From Micromonospora lupini str. Lupac 08 (GTDB lineage: Bacteria > Actinomycetota > Actinomycetes > Mycobacteriales > Micromonosporaceae), in NCBI RefSeq assembly GCF_000297395.2, contig NZ_HF570108.1, forward strand, positions 5,565,700 to 5,629,699: DNA of 64,000 nt, given 5' to 3'. Position numbers and translations under genes: made by a program. The notes under the pieces were generated by a model. It had not been told where the DNA came from. It did not search any database and saw nothing but the letters and a program-made list of their open reading frames with translations. This document shows, in pieces, positions 24,222 through 32,712 of this stretch (its first letter is position 1; the number at the start of each line of letters is the position of its first letter).

Positions 24222-25487
24222 GTGAGTACGCCCGACGGTGGGGAGTTGGCGGCCACGCTGCGCCGGATCGAGCGTTCGGCGGGAGCGTTGGCCACCGCCA
24301 GCGTGGCCCGGATGGACGAGACGCTGCCGTGGTTCCGTGCCCTGCCGGCCGACCAGCGCTCCTGGGTGATGCTTGTGGCCCAGGCGGGCGCCCGGTCGCT
24401 GGTGCAGTGGCTGCAGGACGGCGGCGGCACGGCGGACAGCACCCAGGAGGTCTCCGACGACGTCTTCGACGCCGCACCGCAGGCGCTGGCCCGGTCGATC
24501 ACCCTCCAGCAGACCGTGGCGCTGATCAAGGTGACCATCGACGTCGTCGAGGAGCAGGTGTCGCAACTGGCCGCCGAGGGCGAGGAGCAGTTGCTGCGCG
24601 AGGCGGTGCTGCGCTTCTCCCGGGAGATCGCGTTCGCCGCCGCCCGGGTGTACGCGCGGGCCGCCGAGTCGCGCGGCGCGTGGGACGCCCGCTTGCAGGC
24701 CCTCCTGGTCGACGCGCTGCTGCGCGGTGACTCGCCGGACGTCCTGGCGAGCCGGGCCGCCGCGCTGGGCTGGGCGGACGCGCCGCCGGTCGCGGTGGCG
24801 GTCGGCCGCTCCCCCGGCGGGGAGGTCTCCGCCGTGCTGCACGTGGTGTACCGGCAGGCGCGGCGGATCGGCGTCGAGGTGATCGGCGGAGTGCACGGCG
24901 ACCGGTTGGTGATCGTGCTGGGCGGCGCTGCGGACCCGCTGAGCGCCACCGGCAAGCTGCTGGACGCGTTCGGTGACGGCCCGGTGGTGGTCGGTCCGGC
25001 CGTACCCAGTCTGGACGAGGCGACGGAGTCGGCGCGGGCCGCGCTGTCCGGTTTCCGGGCGGCGCCGGCGTGGCCGTCCGCCCCCCGGCCGGTGCCGGCC
25101 GCGGACCTGCTGCCGGAGCGGGCTCTCGCCGGCGACGCGGAGGCGCGTCGCCGGTTGCGCCACGACGTGTACGCGACGCTGGTGCGCGCCGGTGGCGAGT
25201 TGCTGGAGACCCTGGACGCCTTCCTCGCCGCCGGTGGCACGCTGGAGAGCGCGGCGCGGGCGCTGTTCGTGCACCCGAACACGGTGCGGTACCGGCTGCG
25301 CCGTATCGCCGAGGTGACCGGCTTCTCGCCGCTGTCGCCCCGCGACGCGTTCGCCCTCCAGGTGGCGTTGACTGTCGGTCGACTGGATCCGGTGGTACCG
25401 GTGGCCACGGCGGTCCCGACCCAGACATTGACCCCGGCCGTCCGGAAATCCGCCCAAAGCAGTGATGATCCCCGCCGATCTTTGTGA
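24222..25487 (+). CDS. fasR: FasR-type PucR-family activator of the fatty-acid synthase operon
   Basis: By analogy with Streptomyces coelicolor FasR, it activates fabD-fabH-acpP-fabF. The gene sits directly upstream of fabD, as in Streptomyces. GTG 24222 gives 421 residues; an ATG at 24189 is an alternative. Residues 1-150 are the helical N-terminal domain (RSWVMLVAQAGARSLVQWLQ). A GGDEF-like central region of PucR proteins spans about 170-290. The C-terminal PucR helix-turn-helix is LLETLDAFLAAGGTLESAARALFVHPNTVRYRLRRIAEVTG. The coding end runs into the fab promoter region, which carries a palindrome at 25490. Confidence 0.92.
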   Translation: MSTPDGGELAATLRRIERSAGALATASVARMDETLPWFRALPADQRSWVMLVAQAGARSLVQWLQDGGGTADSTQEVSDDVFDAAPQALARSITLQQTVALIKVTIDVVEEQVSQLAAEGEEQLLREAVLRFSREIAFAAARVYARAAESRGAWDARLQALLVDALLRGDSPDVLASRAAALGWADAPPVAVAVGRSPGGEVSAVLHVVYRQARRIGVEVIGGVHGDRLVIVLGGAADPLSATGKLLDAFGDGPVVVGPAVPSLDEATESARAALSGFRAAPAWPSAPRPVPAADLLPERALAGDAEARRRLRHDVYATLVRAGGELLETLDAFLAAGGTLESAARALFVHPNTVRYRLRRIAEVTGFSPLSPRDAFALQVALTVGRLDPVVPVATAVPTQTLTPAVRKSAQSSDDPRRSL

Positions 25488-25489
25488 GA

Positions 25490-25503
25490 AACCTCCAAAG
25501 GTT
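25490..25503. promoter_or_regulatory. Palindrome in the fasR-fabD intergenic region
   Basis: AACCTCCAAAGGTT is a perfect 5-bp inverted repeat with a 4-base spacer, 2 bases after the fasR stop and 62 bases before the fabD start. Position makes it a candidate FasR operator or part of the fab promoter. FasR-site identity has not been compared. Confidence 0.4.
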
Positions 25504-25565
25504 CTAGTGCGGTTTGGTGGGCCTCGGCACAGCGCTACCCACGCGTATCCGGGAGAGTCATAGGC

Positions 25566-26492
25566 GTGCTCGCCGTACTTAGTCCCGGCCAGGGTTCCCA
25601 GAAACCCGGCTTCCTGACTCCCTGGCTCGACCTGACCGGCACCGAGGCGCGACTGCGCGACTGGTCGGCGTTGGCCGGGGTCGACCTGCTGCACCTGGGC
25701 ACCGCCGCCGACGCCGACGAGATCAAGGACACCGCCCGCACCCAGCCTCTGCTGGTCGCCGCGGCGTTGCTCGCGGCCGAGCACCTGCCGCTCGACGGCG
25801 TCGCGCTCACCGCCGGCCACAGCGTCGGCGAGTTGGGTGCCGCCGCCCTGGCCGGTGTGCTGTCGGCCGACGCCGCGATCAGCCTGGCCGGCGTACGCGG
25901 CCGGGAGATGGCCGCCGCGTGCGCGCTGGAGCCGACCGGAATGGCCGCGGTGCTCGGCGGTGACCCCGACGAGGTGATCGCCGCGATCGAAGCGAACGGG
26001 CTGTACCCGGCCAACCGCAACGGCGCCGGGCAGATCGTCGCCGCGGGCGCCCTGGACGGGCTCGACAAGCTCGCCGCCGCGCCGCCCGCCCGGACCCGGA
26101 TCATCCGACTCCAGGTGGCCGGCGCGTTCCACACCCCGTACATGGCTCCGGCCGAGACCGCGCTCGCCGCGGAGGCCGCCGGGATCACCCCCGCCGACCC
26201 GGCTCGGACCCTGCTGTCGAACCTCGACGGCACCGCGGTCGACGACGGCGCCGCCATGGTGCAGCGCCTCGTCCGTCAGGTCACCGCGCCGGTGCGCTGG
26301 GACCTGTGCATGCGCACGCTGGCCGACCTCGGGGTCACCGGCGTGATCGAGCTGCCCCCGGCCGGCACCCTCGCCGGCCTGGTCAAGCGGGAACTCAAGG
26401 GCGACGGCGCCCCGGAGATCGTCACCCTCAACACCCCGGACGACCTGCCGGCCGCACGGGACCTGATCGCCCGTATCGGAGGTCGTTCATGA
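25566..26492 (+). CDS. fabD: Malonyl-CoA:ACP transacylase
   Basis: Moves the malonyl group from CoA to acyl carrier protein, the entry step of type II fatty-acid synthesis. GTG 25566 gives 308 residues, family-typical. The N-terminus LAVLSPGQGSQKPGF holds the oxyanion Gln. The nucleophile is Ser86 in LTAGHSVGEL, with the partner His in GAFHTPYM. The TGA overlaps the fabH ATG (ATGA). It is the first gene of the operon fabD-fabH-acpP-fabF and lies 78 bases after fasR. Confidence 0.96.
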   Translation: MLAVLSPGQGSQKPGFLTPWLDLTGTEARLRDWSALAGVDLLHLGTAADADEIKDTARTQPLLVAAALLAAEHLPLDGVALTAGHSVGELGAAALAGVLSADAAISLAGVRGREMAAACALEPTGMAAVLGGDPDEVIAAIEANGLYPANRNGAGQIVAAGALDGLDKLAAAPPARTRIIRLQVAGAFHTPYMAPAETALAAEAAGITPADPARTLLSNLDGTAVDDGAAMVQRLVRQVTAPVRWDLCMRTLADLGVTGVIELPPAGTLAGLVKRELKGDGAPEIVTLNTPDDLPAARDLIARIGGRS

Positions 26493-27433
26493 CTGGCAGT
26501 CGCATCGTCTCGATGGGGCACTACCAGCCCTCCCGGGTGGTGACCAACGACGACATCGCCAAGCTCGTGGACACCAACGACGAGTGGATCCGCGACCGGG
26601 TGGGCATCGTCAGCCGGCGGATCGCCGACGGTGAGACGGTTGCCGACATGGCTGCCGCGGCCGCCGGCAAGGCGCTGGCCAACTCGGGGCTCAGCGCCTC
26701 CGACATCGACCTGGTCGTGGTCGCCACCTGCTCCTCGATCGACCGCAGCCCCAACGTGGCCTGCCGGGTCGCCGCCAAGCTGGGCATCGCCGCGCCGGGC
26801 GCGTTCGACGTCAACACCGCCTGCTCGGGCTTCGCGTACGCCCTGGGCACCGTGGACCACGCCGTGCGGGCCGGGGCGTCGCGCAACGCGCTCGTCATCG
26901 GCGCCGAGAAGCTGTCCGACTTCACCGACTGGACCGACCGCTCCACCTGCATCATCTTCGGTGACGGCGCGGGCGCCGCGGTGGTCACCGCCACGGCCGA
27001 CGACGAGCCGGCCGGCATCGGCCCGGTCGTGTGGGGCTCCGTGCCGGAGAAGAGCGACGCGGTCCGCATCGAGGGCTGGCGCCCGTACATCCAGCAGGAG
27101 GGGCAGTCGGTGTTCCGCTGGGCCACCACCGCGATCGCGCCGCTGGCCCTGCAGGCGTGCGAGCGGGCCGGGGTCGACCCGTCGGAGCTGGCCGCCTTCG
27201 TGCCGCACCAGGCCAACGCCCGGATCATCGACGGCATCGCCAAGCGGCTCAACATCCCCGACGCGATCATCGCGAAGGACATCGTCGAGTCCGGCAACAC
27301 CTCGGCGGCAAGCGTGCCGCTGGCCCTGTCGAAGCTGGTCGAGCGTCGGGAGGTGCCCTCGGGCGCCCCGGTGCTGCTGTTCGGCTTCGGCGGTGGCCTG
27401 ACCTACGCCGGCCAGGTCGTCCGCTGCCCCTGA
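26489..27433 (+). CDS. fabH: 3-oxoacyl-ACP synthase III (KAS III)
   Basis: Starts chain building by condensing a short acyl-CoA primer with malonyl-ACP; in actinomycetes it commonly accepts branched primers. The 314-residue protein begins at ATG 26489, overlapping fabD, with GGAGG in the fabD 3' end. The catalytic triad is visible as Cys112 (NTACSGF), His240 (FVPHQANARI) and Asn270 (ESGNTSAAS). The end GFGGGLTYAGQVV is typical of the family. An 84-base gap to acpP follows. Confidence 0.96.
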   Translation: MTGSRIVSMGHYQPSRVVTNDDIAKLVDTNDEWIRDRVGIVSRRIADGETVADMAAAAAGKALANSGLSASDIDLVVVATCSSIDRSPNVACRVAAKLGIAAPGAFDVNTACSGFAYALGTVDHAVRAGASRNALVIGAEKLSDFTDWTDRSTCIIFGDGAGAAVVTATADDEPAGIGPVVWGSVPEKSDAVRIEGWRPYIQQEGQSVFRWATTAIAPLALQACERAGVDPSELAAFVPHQANARIIDGIAKRLNIPDAIIAKDIVESGNTSAASVPLALSKLVERREVPSGAPVLLFGFGGGLTYAGQVVRCP

Positions 27434-27517
27434 ACCCCCTCGGACGCGTACGCGTCGAGGAGTGGCGGTCGGCGACGCCGGCCGCCGGAGAACCCCCTAT
27501 GAGAGGAACCAACCGCA

Positions 27518-27757
27518 ATGACCCGTGACGAGATCACCACCGGCCTCGCCGAGATCCTCGAAGAGGTTGCCGGGGTGAACCCGGACGACGTGGCCGAGGG
27601 GAAGTCCTTCACCGACGACCTCGATGTCGACTCGCTCTCCATGGTGGAGGTCGTGGTGGCCGCCGAGGAGAAGTTCGGCGTCAAGATCCCGGACAACGAG
27701 GTGCAGAACCTCAAGACCGTCGGGGACGCCGTCAGCTTCATCGAGGCGCAGTCCTGA
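27518..27757 (+). CDS. acpP: Acyl carrier protein
   Basis: The 79-residue acidic carrier of growing acyl chains. The phosphopantetheine attachment site is Ser39 in DDLDVDSLSMVEVVVAAEEKF. A GAGAGGA precedes the ATG. Its spacing from fabH (84 bases) is larger than for the other junctions, allowing separate translation at the high level this protein needs. The stop is 2 bases from the fabF ATG. Confidence 0.97.
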   Translation: MTRDEITTGLAEILEEVAGVNPDDVAEGKSFTDDLDVDSLSMVEVVVAAEEKFGVKIPDNEVQNLKTVGDAVSFIEAQS

Positions 27758-27759
27758 TC

Positions 27760-28986
27760 ATGAGTCGTCCTGACGTCGTCGTCACCGGGCTCGGCGCGAC
27801 GACCCCGCTTGGCGGGGACGTCGCGTCGACCTGGGACGCCATGCTCGCCGGCCGCTCCGGGGTGAGTGCCCTCACCCAGGAGTGGGCCGCGCAACTGCCG
27901 GTCCGGATCGCCGCCCAGTTGGCCGTGGAGCCGTCCGAGGTGCTGGACCGGGTCCGGCTGCGCCGGCTCGACCGCTCCGAGGCGATCGCGATCATCGCGG
28001 CGCAGCAGGCCTGGGCGGACGCCGGCCTCGCCGGCTCCGACCTCGACGGGGAGCGGTTGGCCGTCAGCGTCGGCTCCGGCATCGGCGGTGCCACCACCCT
28101 GCTCGCCCAGGACGACATCCTGGAGGCCTCCGGGCCACGGCGGGTCTCCCCGCACACGATCCCGATGCTGATGCCGAACGGTCCGGCCGCCTGGGTCGGG
28201 CTGGAGCTGGGCGCGAAGGCCGGGGTGCACTCGATGGCAAGCGCCTGCGCCACCGGCGCCGAGGCGATCGCTCTCGGCCTGGACATCATCCGCTCCGGCC
28301 GGGCCGACGTGGTGGTGGCCGGCGGCACCGAGGCGGTCATCCACCCGCTGCCGATCGCCGGCTTCAGCTCGATGCGGGCCATGTCGACCCGCAACGACGA
28401 GCCGGAGCGCGCCTCCCGCCCGTGGGACCGGGGCCGTGACGGCTTCGTCCTCGGTGAGGGCGCCGGGATCCTGGTGCTGGAACGTGCCGAGCACGCCGCG
28501 GCCCGGGGCGCCCGGGTGTACGCGCGCCTCGCCGGCGCCGGCATCACGTCCGACGCGTACGACATCGTGCAGCCGCACGCCGAGGGTGAGGGCGCCATCC
28601 GGGCCATCGCCAAGGCGATCGCGGACGCGGACGTGGCGAAGCAGGACATCGTGCACGTCAACGCGCACGCCACGTCGACGCCGGTCGGTGACATGCTGGA
28701 GATCGGCGGGCTGCACAAGGCGCTCGGCGACCACCCGGTGCTGTCCGCGACCAAGTCGATGACCGGTCACCTGCTCGGTGCGGCCGGAGCGCTGGAGTCG
28801 ATCGCCACGATCCTGGCCATCCGCGACGGTGTCGTCCCTCCGACGATCAACCTCGACGACCCGGAGCCCGGTCTCACCCTGGACGTCGCCGCGCACAAGG
28901 CACGCCACATGGAGATCCCCGCCGCGCTGAACAACGCGTTCGGCTTCGGCGGCCACAACGTGGCGCTCGTCTTCGCACGGCCCTGA
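27760..28986 (+). CDS. fabF: 3-oxoacyl-ACP synthase II (KAS II)
   Basis: Performs the elongation condensations. The 408-residue thiolase-fold enzyme has the nucleophile Cys163 in MASACATGAEAI. The two His needed for decarboxylation are in VNAHATSTPVGD and KSMTGHLLGAAGALE. The C-terminal NAFGFGGHNVALVF is typical. It is the last gene of the operon; a strong bidirectional hairpin follows at 29040. Confidence 0.96.
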   Translation: MSRPDVVVTGLGATTPLGGDVASTWDAMLAGRSGVSALTQEWAAQLPVRIAAQLAVEPSEVLDRVRLRRLDRSEAIAIIAAQQAWADAGLAGSDLDGERLAVSVGSGIGGATTLLAQDDILEASGPRRVSPHTIPMLMPNGPAAWVGLELGAKAGVHSMASACATGAEAIALGLDIIRSGRADVVVAGGTEAVIHPLPIAGFSSMRAMSTRNDEPERASRPWDRGRDGFVLGEGAGILVLERAEHAAARGARVYARLAGAGITSDAYDIVQPHAEGEGAIRAIAKAIADADVAKQDIVHVNAHATSTPVGDMLEIGGLHKALGDHPVLSATKSMTGHLLGAAGALESIATILAIRDGVVPPTINLDDPEPGLTLDVAAHKARHMEIPAALNNAFGFGGHNVALVFARP

Positions 28987-29039
28987 CCCGACGGTCCGGA
29001 ACGGCAGCGGCCCGGAAACGGCAGCTCCGCGAGCTTTAC

Positions 29040-29073
29040 CCGAAGGGCCCCCTCACCCGAGGGGGCCCTTCGG
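29040..29073. terminator. Bidirectional terminator between fabF and a convergent small gene
   Basis: A 15-bp stem, CCGAAGGGCCCCCTC with a matching GAGGGGGCCCTTCGG, encloses a 4-base loop. It starts 53 bases after the fabF stop and ends 5 bases before the stop of the convergent gene at 29079, so it can serve both. Confidence 0.85.
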
Positions 29074-29078
29074 CACGT

Positions 29079-29297
29079 TCAGCCCCGGTTGCGGGGGTGC
29101 TGCTTGGCGGTGCGTTCGTTGCCGTGGCGGTAGTTGCCGGTCCAGCGCGCCATCACCAGTTGCGGATCGCCGTCGACCTCGGCGAGGAACTCCGCCGCCC
29201 GGGCGCCGCGCAGCGTGCCCGCCAACCGGCCGTGATGCGTGATCACCACCGTCCCGTCGGCACGCTCGTCGTACCGGAAGCCCTGCGCGGTTGTCAT
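29079..29297 (-). CDS. Small hypothetical protein, 72 residues
   Basis: Encodes MTTAQGFRYDERADGTVVIT and continues with HHGRLAGTLRGARAAEFLAEVDGDPQLVMARWTGNY, composition typical of a folded basic protein with an alpha/beta pattern. The in-frame extension upstream is only repeat-derived Arg/Pro sequence, so the ATG at 29297 is chosen. No family is recognised, though the HHGRLAGTLRG segment followed by an acidic helix is distinctive. Upstream lies a block of 19-bp tandem repeats, then the GH3 lipoprotein gene on the same strand. Confidence 0.72.
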   Translation of the reverse strand: MTTAQGFRYDERADGTVVITHHGRLAGTLRGARAAEFLAEVDGDPQLVMARWTGNYRHGNERTAKQHPRNRG

Positions 29298-29347
29298 GGG
29301 GCGAGGCTGCCAGGCCGGTGCCACCCGGGGCGAGGCGATTTCCAGGC

Positions 29348-29430
29348 GGCGGCAGACCGGCCGGACGGCGGCAGACCGGCCGGACGGCGGCAGACCGGCC
29401 GGACGGCGGCAGACCGGCCGGACGGCGGGA
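29348..29430. repeat. 19-bp tandem repeat, 4.3 copies
   Basis: The unit GGCGGCAGACCGGCCGGAC is repeated without change at 29348, 29367, 29386 and 29405, with a 7-base remnant. It occupies most of the 140-bp gap between the GH3 lipoprotein gene and the small gene at 29079. Perfect identity suggests recent slippage. Confidence 0.9.
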
Positions 29431-29437
29431 GGACCGC

Positions 29438-31171
29438 TCAGGCGCCGCAGGTGGTGGCGGGCAGGCCGGACACGGCCACCGGGGACCGGCCACCCGGGCG
29501 GGCCTTGCCGGCCAGCACGGCGGCCAGCGCGGTCATCGACGCCCGACTTGAGGAGTACGTCGCCAGCAGCGTCGGCGACTTCGCCTTGGCCAGCACGTAC
29601 GGGGTGTCCATGGCGACGGTGACCGCCGCGTCGGCGCGCAGGTCGCTGTCGCCGTCGCCGTAGCCGACGAGGTGCACCACGGTCCCGCCGCTCGGCTTCA
29701 CGGTCACGCCGGCCTTGGTCAGCGCGGCGGTGAGCGCCGCCCGGGTGGCGTCGCGACCACCGGAGGAGGTGACGGTGACGGGCCCCTGCACCGCCTTGCC
29801 GCAGGCGCCGCGCAGCACGGTGACCGCGCCGGCGGCCAACGCGTCCGCCGCCGCCCGGTGCGCCGGGGTGTTGAGCGTGGACATCGGCTCGGTGGGGGCC
29901 GCCGCCAGCCGGAACTTCATGGTGAGCACCCGGGTGACCGCCTCGACCAGCCGGGCCCGGGGCAGCGACCCGCCGCGCAGGGCGGCGAGCAGCCCGTCGT
30001 ACGCCTGGCCGACGTTCGGGGTCATGAGGATCAGGTCGTTGCCGGCGTTCAGAGCCCGGACGGCGGCCTCGCCGGGCGCCCAGCGCTTCGCCGGCGGCAT
30101 GTTCATCCCGTCGGTGATCACCACGCCCTGGAAGCCGAGCTGGCCGCGCAGCACGTCGGTGAGCAGTTTGTGGGAGAACGTCGCCGGGGTGCCCGGGTCG
30201 ATGGCCTGCGCGTCCAGGTGGCCGGACATCACGGCCATCGCGCCGGCCTCGAACCCGGCGGTGAACGGCGGCCACGCCCCACTCTGCAGCTCGGCCGCGG
30301 ACTGGGTGAGCACCGGCAGGTCCTTGTGCGAGTCGTCGGCGCTGTGGCCGTGCCCCGGGAAGTGCTTCAGGGTGGCCGCCACGCCGCTGGCCTGCAGGCC
30401 CCGGACCGCGCCGCCGACCTGGGCGCCGGCCTGCTTCGGATCGGCGCCGAACGACCGGGAGCCGATCACCGTGCTGTGGGTGGCCAGCACGTCGGCCAGC
30501 GGGGCGAAGTCGACGTTGATGCCCATCGCGGCGAGTTCGGCGCCGGCGGCCCGCCAGGCGGCCTCGGTCAGCTTCGGGTCGCCGGCCGCACCCGCGGCGA
30601 GCGCGCTGGGCAGGATGGTGACCCCGTCGGTGACCCGGGTGACCACGCCGTACTCCTGGTCGGTGCCGATCAGGAAGGGCGCCGGGCCGGCGGCCAGCCG
30701 TCCGGCGGCGCCCCGCAGCCCGGTGGTCAGCTCGTGGACCTGCTTCGGGTTGTCGACGTTCGTGGTCTCCTGGTTGCCCTTGGTCGGATCGTCGGCGCTG
30801 AAGCCGACCAGGATCAGCCCGCCGAGCCGGTACTTGGCGATCATCTCGGCGGGGGTGTCGACGCCGGCGAGGGCCTGGTTGCCGGCCGCGGAGCCGGTCG
30901 AGACCTTCGTGGCCGAGTCGCCGTACGCGTACGGCATCAGCACCTGCCCGACCAGGTCCTCGTCCGAGAGCGTCGCGACCAGGGCGGCGGCCCGCGCGGC
31001 CGGGTCGTCGGCCGGGGTCGGAGCGGGAGCGCTCGGGGCCGCCGAGACGCCTGTCGGACCGGGCGTCGGGTCGGGCCGGTCCGGGGCGCCGGAGCAGCCG
31101 GAGACGAGCAGAGCGGTCAGGGCGGCGACGGCGACACCGGCGTGTCGCGGGCGAATCGGCACGTCGCCCAT
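29438..31171 (-). CDS. GH3-family beta-N-acetylhexosaminidase-like lipoprotein
   Basis: Probably trims beta-linked N-acetylglucosamine or a related sugar at the outer face of the membrane. The 577-residue protein opens with a lipoprotein signal (VAVAALTALLVSGCSG, lipid on Cys26) and a Pro/Ala/Thr-rich tether. The GH3 barrel covers about residues 60-400. LKHFPGHGHSADDSHKDLPVL is the NagZ-type loop that carries the acid/base His, and VVITDGMNM holds the nucleophile Asp. A GH3 C-terminal alpha/beta domain follows, which short NagZ proteins lack. It may act in peptidoglycan turnover or chitin-derived sugar use. The downstream gene on the strand is the 72-residue protein. Confidence 0.87.
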   Translation of the reverse strand: MGDVPIRPRHAGVAVAALTALLVSGCSGAPDRPDPTPGPTGVSAAPSAPAPTPADDPAARAAALVATLSDEDLVGQVLMPYAYGDSATKVSTGSAAGNQALAGVDTPAEMIAKYRLGGLILVGFSADDPTKGNQETTNVDNPKQVHELTTGLRGAAGRLAAGPAPFLIGTDQEYGVVTRVTDGVTILPSALAAGAAGDPKLTEAAWRAAGAELAAMGINVDFAPLADVLATHSTVIGSRSFGADPKQAGAQVGGAVRGLQASGVAATLKHFPGHGHSADDSHKDLPVLTQSAAELQSGAWPPFTAGFEAGAMAVMSGHLDAQAIDPGTPATFSHKLLTDVLRGQLGFQGVVITDGMNMPPAKRWAPGEAAVRALNAGNDLILMTPNVGQAYDGLLAALRGGSLPRARLVEAVTRVLTMKFRLAAAPTEPMSTLNTPAHRAAADALAAGAVTVLRGACGKAVQGPVTVTSSGGRDATRAALTAALTKAGVTVKPSGGTVVHLVGYGDGDSDLRADAAVTVAMDTPYVLAKAKSPTLLATYSSSRASMTALAAVLAGKARPGGRSPVAVSGLPATTCGA

Positions 31172-31256
31172 CCCACCAGCTTCCCCCTTATCGGGGCAAC
31201 TTGACCTTACCGGTCGCAGCGCCCGAGGGCGTCTGGCCAGCGGGCGGTGGCCGAGG

Positions 31257-31748
31257 TCAGCCGACCCGGGTGAGCAACGTCACGGGCGCGCCGTCCCCGG
31301 CGTACCGGTAGGGCTCCAGGTCGGCGTCCCACGCGGTGCCGAGCGCCTTGTCGAGGGCGTGCGACAGCGCCTCGGGGGCCCGGGCGGAGGCCATCAGGGC
31401 CCGCAGCCGGTCCTCGCCGAGCTGGATGTCACCGGCCGCGCCGACGGTGGCCCGGAACAGGCCACGGGCGGGCACGTACATGAAGCGCTCACCGTCGGCG
31501 CCGGGACTCGGCTCCTCGGTGACCTCGAAACGGATCATGGGCCACTGCCGGAGGGCAGCAGCCAGCTCGGCGCCCGTCCCCGGACGGCCGGTCCACCCGC
31601 ACTCGGCCCGGCGTGCGCCGGGATCGACGGGCTGAGCCGTCCACTGCAGGTTGACCGGCGCGGCTAGGACGCGCGCGATCGCCCACTCGACGTGCGAGCA
31701 CACGGCGAGCGGGGTCGAGTGGACGTATACGACGCCACGCGTTGGCAC
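31257..31748 (-). CDS. DUF3145 family protein
   Basis: A 163-residue actinobacterial protein of unknown function, from GTG 31748. The pattern RGVVYVHSTPLAVCSHVEWAIARVL at the start and MIRFEVTEEPSPGADGERFMYVP in the middle identifies DUF3145. It lies close to the fab operon (2.3 kb away) as often seen, from memory, in actinobacterial genomes, but no functional link is proven. No membrane or export signal. It precedes the GH3 lipoprotein gene on the same strand. Confidence 0.88.
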   Translation of the reverse strand: MPTRGVVYVHSTPLAVCSHVEWAIARVLAAPVNLQWTAQPVDPGARRAECGWTGRPGTGAELAAALRQWPMIRFEVTEEPSPGADGERFMYVPARGLFRATVGAAGDIQLGEDRLRALMASARAPEALSHALDKALGTAWDADLEPYRYAGDGAPVTLLTRVG

Positions 31749-32055
31749 GGTGACCTCCCGGAGAGCGAGGTGCGTCTTCCCCTACGACCTCGTCCACCCG
31801 AGTGGTTGCTGCAACACATGATGACCCCTGTGACGGATGGTGCGCCAGGGAATCGGAAAAAACGCCTCCCGGAATAGCCGGACGGGTGGTCTCCGTTGCC
31901 TCTCAGGACACCGCGACGACCAGCCTGATGTCGTGGTCCTGTACAGTTCCATCGGCGGCTTCTGCCGCGTTACACCTTCGCGGGCCGACCCAGTGTCACC
32001 CGCACACAGCCCCCGGACGTCCAGTCCTCCCGTACGTCTTGCAAGGAGTACCTCC
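31749..32055. other. Divergent promoter region between DUF3145 and the 32056 gene
   Basis: No gene is seen. A TACAGT -10-like hexamer lies at about 31939, but the distance to the start at 32056 would give a leader over 100 bases. The segment 31810-31900 is A-richer than its surroundings. The final 12 bases before 32056 hold AAGGAG. Confidence 0.4.
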
Positions 32056-32385
32056 GTGGCGAGCAACACCTCTAAGACCGCGCGCGCGTCCGTCCGGGCC
32101 GGCCAGGCTGGCCAGGGTGGCGCCCTCAGCGTGCTGGGCGAGTTCAAGTACCTCATCCCGCTCAACGGCGGCAAGCACGCCTACGTGCGCAACCTGACCA
32201 ACGGCAAGACCGCGCACCTGCGCACCGACTCCGACGCCTTCGTCGAGGAGATCCGGGTGCTGGCCGCCGCCGGCCACGCCGCCAAGATCCGGGCGGAGAT
32301 CAACAACCTGGCTGCCGTTCACCCGAACGACGGCTGGGAGGCCACCGAGAAGCGCCTGGTCGCGGCCGGCGTCTTCGAGGGCTGA
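32056..32385 (+). CDS. Conserved-looking hypothetical protein, 109 residues
   Basis: Starts at GTG 32056 with AAGGAG 7 bases upstream; the frame upstream is not protein-like. The N-terminal 20 residues are Ser/Thr/Ala-rich and basic. A compact domain follows: LSVLGEFKYLIPLNGGKHAYVRNLTNGKTAHLRTDSDAFVEEIRVL, then helices AGHAAKIRAEINNLAAVHPNDGWEATEKRLVAAGVF. The codon use and ribosome site suggest good expression. I do not recognise a named family. It is followed by a strong terminator, so it is probably a single-gene unit. Confidence 0.8.
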   Translation: MASNTSKTARASVRAGQAGQGGALSVLGEFKYLIPLNGGKHAYVRNLTNGKTAHLRTDSDAFVEEIRVLAAAGHAAKIRAEINNLAAVHPNDGWEATEKRLVAAGVFEG

Positions 32386-32410
32386 GCCTCTCCCCCACCA
32401 CAGCACCAGC

Positions 32411-32444
32411 AAACCGCCCGCCGGGAGTTCCCGGCGGGCGGTTT
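32411..32444 (+). terminator. Rho-independent-like terminator after the 32056 gene
   Basis: A 15-bp stem, AAACCGCCCGCCGGG with its complement ending GGCGGGCGGTTT, has a short loop and begins 26 bases after the stop codon. The terminal TTT followed by CG is the closest to a U-tract in this window. Confidence 0.85.
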
Positions 32445-32454
32445 CGCGTCCGCC

Positions 32455-32496
32455 ACCCGCAACCCGCAACCCGCGACCCGCGACCCGCGACCCGCC
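32455..32496. repeat. Heptanucleotide tandem repeat, 6 copies
   Basis: ACCCGCA twice, ACCCGCG three times, then ACCCGCC, without interruption. It directly follows the terminator in a non-coding stretch; no promoter or gene uses it as far as I can see. Confidence 0.85.
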
Positions 32497-32575
32497 GGGT
32501 CGGCGCGCGCTCTGATCAACCTGCTGCACGTCGTCTCGGTAGCCCGGCGCCGGTCCGGGCTGTGGCGCCCAGACG

Positions 32576-32660
32576 CTTTGGAGCTGATGTCGTATACGAA
32601 TCGGCGCAAGTCAAGGCAGCGCAGAGGCGATGTGATTCGTTTGCGACATCAGCTCCAAAG
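32576..32660. repeat. 85-bp palindrome with 27-base arms
   Basis: The outer 17 bases (CTTTGGAGCTGATGTCG) match perfectly in inverted orientation, and the next 10 match except for three positions. A 31-base centre separates the arms. It lies in a non-coding, repeat-rich segment. Size, sharp ends and the outer CTTTG resemble the palindrome at 19296-19378, suggesting one class of dispersed element. It is A/T-richer than its surroundings, which argues against simple slippage. Confidence 0.78.
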
Positions 32661-32712
32661 GGGCAGTGCCGCACTCCGGCCCCGGCCTGGGAGCGGGCCG
32701 GGCCGGGCCGAG

